Assembly (NCBI RefSeq): GCF_000011365.1
Contig: NC_004463.1
Span: forward strand, 2,590,001-2,654,000
Reading direction: 5' to 3'
Length of the DNA stretch: 64,000 nucleotides
Origin: Bradyrhizobium diazoefficiens USDA 110
Lineage (GTDB): Bacteria; Pseudomonadota; Alphaproteobacteria; Rhizobiales; Xanthobacteraceae
Within the stretch, counting starts at the first letter, position 1. Every line of letters starts with the position of its first letter. Made by a program: the position numbers and the translations under genes. Positions 60,976 to 64,000 of the stretch are shown here, piece after piece. The notes beneath the pieces were generated by a model. The model was not told where the DNA came from. It saw nothing but the letters and a program-made list of their open reading frames with translations, and did no database searches.

Positions 60976-61662
60976 ATGATCGAGGCCAAGGACAATGCGA
61001 CGGGCAGGGCATTGCTGTTCGACATCGACGGTACGCTTGCCAATACCGACCCGCTGCACTTGAAGGCTTTCAACGAGGTGCTCGGCCCTCGCGGCCATGT
61101 CTTCGATCACGCGCGGTTCTCGAGGGAGCTGCAAGGGTTCGCCAATGTATCGATCGGTGAGCGCTTTCTGCCCGACGAGGCGCCGGAACGGCGCGCCTCG
61201 ATCCTCGATGAAAAGGAGGAAGTCTTCCGCGCGCTCGTCGCCGGGCAGATCGAGCCGCTGCCGGGTCTGATGGCGCTGCTCGACCGGGCGGACGCGGCCG
61301 GCGTTCCCATGGTTGCCGTGACCAACGCGCCGCGTCTCAACGCCGAACTGCTGCTCTCCGGCCTCGGCATCACGGACCGTTTCAAGGCGCTCGTGATCGG
61401 CGACGAGCTGCCGCACGGCAAGCCGCATCCGCTGCCCTATCAGGAAGGCTTGCGCTTCGTCGGCGCGAGGCCGGAAACCTCGGTCGCATTCGAGGACTCC
61501 CGCACCGGCGTGCAATCGGCCACCGCGGCCGGCATTCCGACCATCGGCATCCGGACCAGCCTCAGCCATGCCGACCTGGTTGCCGCCGGCGCGGTCGCCT
61601 CCGCCGGCGCCTTCGACGATCCGGCCCTGCTCGCGCCTCTGGCTGCCGCGATGGCGTGGTGA
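60976..61662 (+). CDS. HAD-superfamily hydrolase (phosphoglycolate phosphatase/beta-PGM-like)
   Basis: 228 aa from ATG 60976. HAD motif I: LLFDIDGTLANTDPLHLKAFNEVL with the two Asp residues; motif II in MVAVTNAPR; motif III Lys near GKPHPLPYQEGL; motif IV in VAFEDSRTGVQSATAAGIPTIGI. The cap domain is C1, alpha-helical (about 20-90). It could be a phosphoglycolate phosphatase, beta-phosphoglucomutase or sugar-phosphate phosphatase. It lies 91 bases before the glpR-type gene, hinting at glycerol-3-phosphate or related phosphate ester, but this is a guess. Confidence 0.85.
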   Translation: MIEAKDNATGRALLFDIDGTLANTDPLHLKAFNEVLGPRGHVFDHARFSRELQGFANVSIGERFLPDEAPERRASILDEKEEVFRALVAGQIEPLPGLMALLDRADAAGVPMVAVTNAPRLNAELLLSGLGITDRFKALVIGDELPHGKPHPLPYQEGLRFVGARPETSVAFEDSRTGVQSATAAGIPTIGIRTSLSHADLVAAGAVASAGAFDDPALLAPLAAAMAW

Positions 61663-61753
61663 GAGGCCTCATCCGTTAACCGTGATCGGCGGGCGCATTG
61701 ACCGATGGCGCGAACCGCCGCACCATGCACCTTCCTGATTTGAGGGCATTGCC

Positions 61754-62599
61754 GTGACCGGATTGACCCATCGCCAAGCCGAAATCCTCAACATCGCGCG
61801 CGCCTCCGGCCGCGTCATGGTCGAGGAGCTCGCGCGCCGGTTCGAGGTCTCGGCGCAGACCATCCGCAAGGATCTCAACGACCTCTGCGAACGGCGTTCG
61901 CTGACCCGCATCCATGGCGGCGCCATCATCGCCTCGGGCGTGGAAAACCTCGCCTATGAGGCGCGCCGCTTCGTTGCCGCCGAGGAGAAGAAGGCGATCG
62001 GGGCTGCGGCCGCATCGCTCATCCCGAACGGATGCTCGCTCTTCATCAACATCGGCACCACGACGGAGGAGGTCGCGAGCGCGCTGACCTCGCATGAGGA
62101 TCTCCTCGTCATCACCAACAACCTCAACGTCGCGATGCTGCTCTACCGCCATCCCCGCATCGAGGTGGTGGTCGCCGGCGGCACGGTGCGGCGCGCCGAC
62201 GGCGCGGTGGTCGGCTCGACCGCGACGCAGCTGATCGGCCAGTTCAAGGTCGACTACGCCATCATCGGCGCATCCGCGATCGACGAGGAGGGCGCGCTGC
62301 TGGACTTCGACTATCGCGAGGTGCAGGTCGCGCAGGCCATCATCGCCAATGCCCGCAGTGTCATGCTGGTCGCCGATTCCACAAAACTCCGCCGCAGCGC
62401 GCCGGTGCGCATCGCCCACATGACCCAGATCCAGACCTTCGTCACCGACCAGGAGCTTCCCGAACGCCTCGCCACCATCTGCCACAGCAAGGGCATCGAA
62501 GTGGTGGAGGCGATGCCGAAGGGGGCGGACATCGATGATGTGCAGGCCGATGCTCAGGAAGCTGCACCCGAAGTGGCGCCGGTGGTGCGGTTGAGATAG
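61754..62599 (+). CDS. glpR: DeoR-family repressor, GlpR-like
   Basis: 281 aa from GTG 61754. N-terminal HTH: LTHRQAEILNIARASGRVMVEELARRFEVSAQTIRKDLNDLCERRSLTRIHGGAI, the DeoR signature. C-terminal sugar-phosphate sensor domain: EEKKAIGAAAASLIPNGCSLFINIGTTTEEVASAL, VVVAGGTVRRADGAVVGSTA, YAIIGASAIDEEGALLDFDYREVQVAQAII. These match GlpR of Pseudomonas and Rhizobiales, which senses glycerol 3-phosphate. glpD follows about 940 bases downstream, on the same strand; a toxin-antitoxin pair on the other strand sits between. Confidence 0.88.
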   Translation: MTGLTHRQAEILNIARASGRVMVEELARRFEVSAQTIRKDLNDLCERRSLTRIHGGAIIASGVENLAYEARRFVAAEEKKAIGAAAASLIPNGCSLFINIGTTTEEVASALTSHEDLLVITNNLNVAMLLYRHPRIEVVVAGGTVRRADGAVVGSTATQLIGQFKVDYAIIGASAIDEEGALLDFDYREVQVAQAIIANARSVMLVADSTKLRRSAPVRIAHMTQIQTFVTDQELPERLATICHSKGIEVVEAMPKGADIDDVQADAQEAAPEVAPVVRLR

Positions 62600-62601
62600 G
62601 G

Positions 62602-63027
62602 CTATGGGTCGTCCCACGGATTGAGCAGGGGGACGCCGAATGCAGCGAAATCCTTCACGTTGCGCGTGACGAGCGAGAGGCTGTGCGCGAGCGCGGTTGC
62701 GGCAAAGAAGCCGTCCATGACAGACAATGTGACGCCGCTCCTGCGGCTCTGAGCCATCAGGTCGCCCCAGTGCTCGGCCACCGCGTGGTCGATCGGCAGG
62801 ACGCGGTCGGCAAACCGCGCCGGTAGATCGTGGGCGAGCCAGGCGGCCAGTGCCGAGCGCCGGCGGCCGTCCTCCAGCAATGCGATGCCGCGGCGAAGCT
62901 CGGCGATCGATGCGACGCTGATGAACGCACGATCTTCATCGATCGTGTCAAGCCAAGCCAAGACTTTCGGCGAGGGGGCTGGCCGCTGAACTTCCGACAG
63001 TACGTTGGTGTCGAGCAGCAGGTTCAC
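62602..63027 (-). CDS. vapC: PIN-domain toxin (VapC/FitB-type)
   Basis: 141 aa. PIN fold ribonuclease with acidic pocket: N-terminal LLLDTNVLSEV (Asp), FISVASIAELRRGIALLED (Glu), then VMDGFFAATALAHSLSLVTRNVKDFA (two Asp). FitB-like (LSEVQRPAP opening). It should cleave RNA when free. Its start overlaps the antitoxin stop by 4 bases (ATGA), as in most such pairs. VapC toxins of this type often target tRNA; which RNA is unknown here. Confidence 0.93.
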   Translation of the reverse strand: MNLLLDTNVLSEVQRPAPSPKVLAWLDTIDEDRAFISVASIAELRRGIALLEDGRRRSALAAWLAHDLPARFADRVLPIDHAVAEHWGDLMAQSRRSGVTLSVMDGFFAATALAHSLSLVTRNVKDFAAFGVPLLNPWDDP

Positions 63028-63308
63028 GGCATCTCGTCGCGCGGCGCATCGTGCATGCGTTCAAGTGCGAGGTCGGCGCCGCGCAGCGGCGAGGCCAGTA
63101 GGAATTCGGCCAACGTGCCTTTGCGTGCGGTCTTGCGGGCCCATTCCTCTGCGGAAACGATCACGGCGTTCGGCTTGCCGTGACGGGTGATGATCTGCGG
63201 GCCGGTTTGGGCGCGGTCGATCACCTGGGACAGTCGTGCCTTGGCGTTGGCAAGCGTCCACGTGTCATCAGCCGGAAGCGTGTCGGGTGCAGTGTTGTGA
63301 TCGGCCAT
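63024..63308 (-). CDS. Phd/YefM-type antitoxin
   Basis: 94 aa from ATG 63308; an in-frame TTG at 63321-63323 would add 5 residues. The Phd/YefM DNA-binding fold is seen in WTLANAKARLSQVIDRAQTGPQIITRHGKPNAVIVSAEEW. The C-terminal tail (KGTLAEFLLASPLRGADLALERMHD) should wrap the PIN toxin. Direct repeats upstream (63324-63341) may bind it. Together with the downstream PIN gene, this makes a type II toxin-antitoxin module. Confidence 0.93.
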   Translation of the reverse strand: MADHNTAPDTLPADDTWTLANAKARLSQVIDRAQTGPQIITRHGKPNAVIVSAEEWARKTARKGTLAEFLLASPLRGADLALERMHDAPRDEMP

Positions 63309-63323
63309 GCCAGCAAGAACCAA

Positions 63324-63341
63324 TATGACTATTATGACTAT
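63324..63341. promoter_or_regulatory. Tandem 9-bp direct repeats at the antitoxin promoter
   Basis: TATGACTAT occurs twice back to back (63324-63332 and 63333-63341) at 16-33 bases before the antitoxin ATG. They may be sites for autoregulation by the antitoxin and supply an AT-rich -10-like element (TATAGT on the minus strand). Confidence 0.5.
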
Positions 63342-63469
63342 AATCTATCGTGGCTGACCATTCAAGCGCGCTATTGCTTCTCGAATTGCCGTCTAAGCTG
63401 CTCATTTCCTCGTCCGATTGCCCACTAAAAAGTTCCGCTTTCACTTCCCTTCGCCTCTCTTTCATCTTG

Positions 63470-63506
63470 CTTTCGCTTTTCGGTGTGATCTAATCAAAAA
63501 CGAAAG
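63470..63506. promoter_or_regulatory. Candidate GlpR operator upstream of glpD
   Basis: CTTTCGCTTTT (63470-63480) is mirrored by AAAAACGAAAG (63496-63506), differing at one position, with a 15-base spacer. It lies 35-71 bases before the glpD ATG. DeoR-type GlpR binds CTTTCG/TTTCGTT-like repeats in several genera, and a glpR gene lies about 900 bases upstream. Confidence 0.5.
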
Positions 63507-63540
63507 TAGTCGCTCGAAGGAACGAGCGAGTCGCCGGGGG

Positions 63541-64000
63541 ATGCGTCTGTTGGAGCGTATTTTCGACCTCGCCATTATCGGAGGCGGTGTTAACGGCTGT
63601 GGCATCGCGCGCGACGCGGTGGGCCGCGGCAACACGGTTTTCCTGTGCGAAATGAACGATCTGGCGAGCGGGACGTCGTCCTGGTCGACCAAGCTGGTGC
63701 ATGGCGGCCTGCGCTATCTCGAATATTACGAGTTTCGCCTGGTCCGCGAGGCGTTGATCGAACGCGAGATCCTCTGGGGCATCGCGCCCCACATCATCCG
63801 CCCCTTGCGTTTCGTTTTGCCGCATCACGCAGGGCTGCGCCCGGCCTGGCTGCTGCGCCTCGGCCTGTTCCTCTATGACCACATCGGCGGCCGCCATCTG
63901 CTGCCGGCGACCCGTTCGGTCGATCTTGGGCGTGACGAGGTCGGCCGCCCGCTGATCCCGAATCGCTACAGCCGCGCCTTCGAATATTCCGACTGCTTCG
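63541..64000 (+). CDS. glpD: Glycerol-3-phosphate dehydrogenase, N-terminal part
   Basis: The frame is open from ATG 63541 to the window end (153 codons). N-terminal FAD site: FDLAIIGGGVNGCGIARDAVGRG, then the GlpD-typical SGTSSWSTKLVHGGLRYLEYYEFRLVREALIEREIL and GIAPHIIRPLRFVLPHHAG. This is the aerobic, membrane-bound FAD enzyme oxidising glycerol 3-phosphate to dihydroxyacetone phosphate and feeding quinones. A TTG at 63550 is an alternative start. Control by GlpR is indicated by an upstream inverted repeat. Confidence 0.94.
   Translation, partial: MRLLERIFDLAIIGGGVNGCGIARDAVGRGNTVFLCEMNDLASGTSSWSTKLVHGGLRYLEYYEFRLVREALIEREILWGIAPHIIRPLRFVLPHHAGLRPAWLLRLGLFLYDHIGGRHLLPATRSVDLGRDEVGRPLIPNRYSRAFEYSDCF

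Overview
The window looks like chromosomal DNA of a Bradyrhizobium-type alphaproteobacterium. It has high G+C, strong GC3 bias and long antisense shadow ORFs. Its gene content fits too: a Wza-like exopolysaccharide exporter, vanillate demethylase, FecR/beta-barrel pairs, CsbD, DoxX and a fatty-acid degradation operon. Dispersed intergenic palindromes starting CGTCATTCCGG resemble those of Bradyrhizobium genomes. No rRNA, tRNA, prophage, insertion sequence or CRISPR array was seen.

Layout. 1-9.2 kb is an extracellular polysaccharide and nucleotide-sugar block: secreted clan GH-A glycosidase, polysaccharide export lipoprotein, two GT4 glycosyltransferases, a UDP-uronate epimerase-like SDR, UDP-glucose 6-dehydrogenase and an aldose-1-epimerase-like protein. 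pgm at 13.2 kb feeds the same UDP-glucose pool. 9.2-12.9 kb carries an MBL hydrolase, an orphan OmpR-type regulator, an exported alpha/beta hydrolase and a cytochrome c. 15.1-18 kb is the vanA-vanR-vanB operon. 18.1-21 kb has DoxX, a tiny membrane protein and a GGDEF-EAL protein. 21.3-26.6 kb has a TetR regulator with a divergent SnoaL-like gene preceded by a strong palindrome, a GMC oxidoreductase, and convergent hemC and hemE. 26.6-34.4 kb is mixed housekeeping and stress genes. 34.5-44.6 kb is mostly envelope and signalling: FecR/beta-barrel pair, GT39 mannosyltransferase, a sensor kinase broken by three frameshifts, OmpA-like protein, a secreted caspase-like protein, a Met-rich exported peptide and YcaQ. 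45-51.9 kb has an MFS transporter and an RND efflux operon ending in its TetR gene. 52-60 kb is lipid metabolism: flavin reductase, fadE-fadA-fadB, a CarF/TMEM189-type lipid desaturase and a YciA-like thioesterase. 61-64 kb has glpR, a VapBC-type toxin-antitoxin pair and the start of glpD.

The observations most worth following are: (i) a CarF/TMEM189 (plasmanylethanolamine desaturase) family gene at the end of a beta-oxidation operon; (ii) a hairpin that buries the Shine-Dalgarno sequence of the exported FKBP isomerase; (iii) multi-arm CGTCATTCCGG repeats between genes; (iv) a 34-bp operator-like palindrome at the SnoaL gene; (v) two Crp-like sites between the ompA-like and caspase-like genes; and (vi) two unannotated small membrane proteins of 47 and 49 aa.
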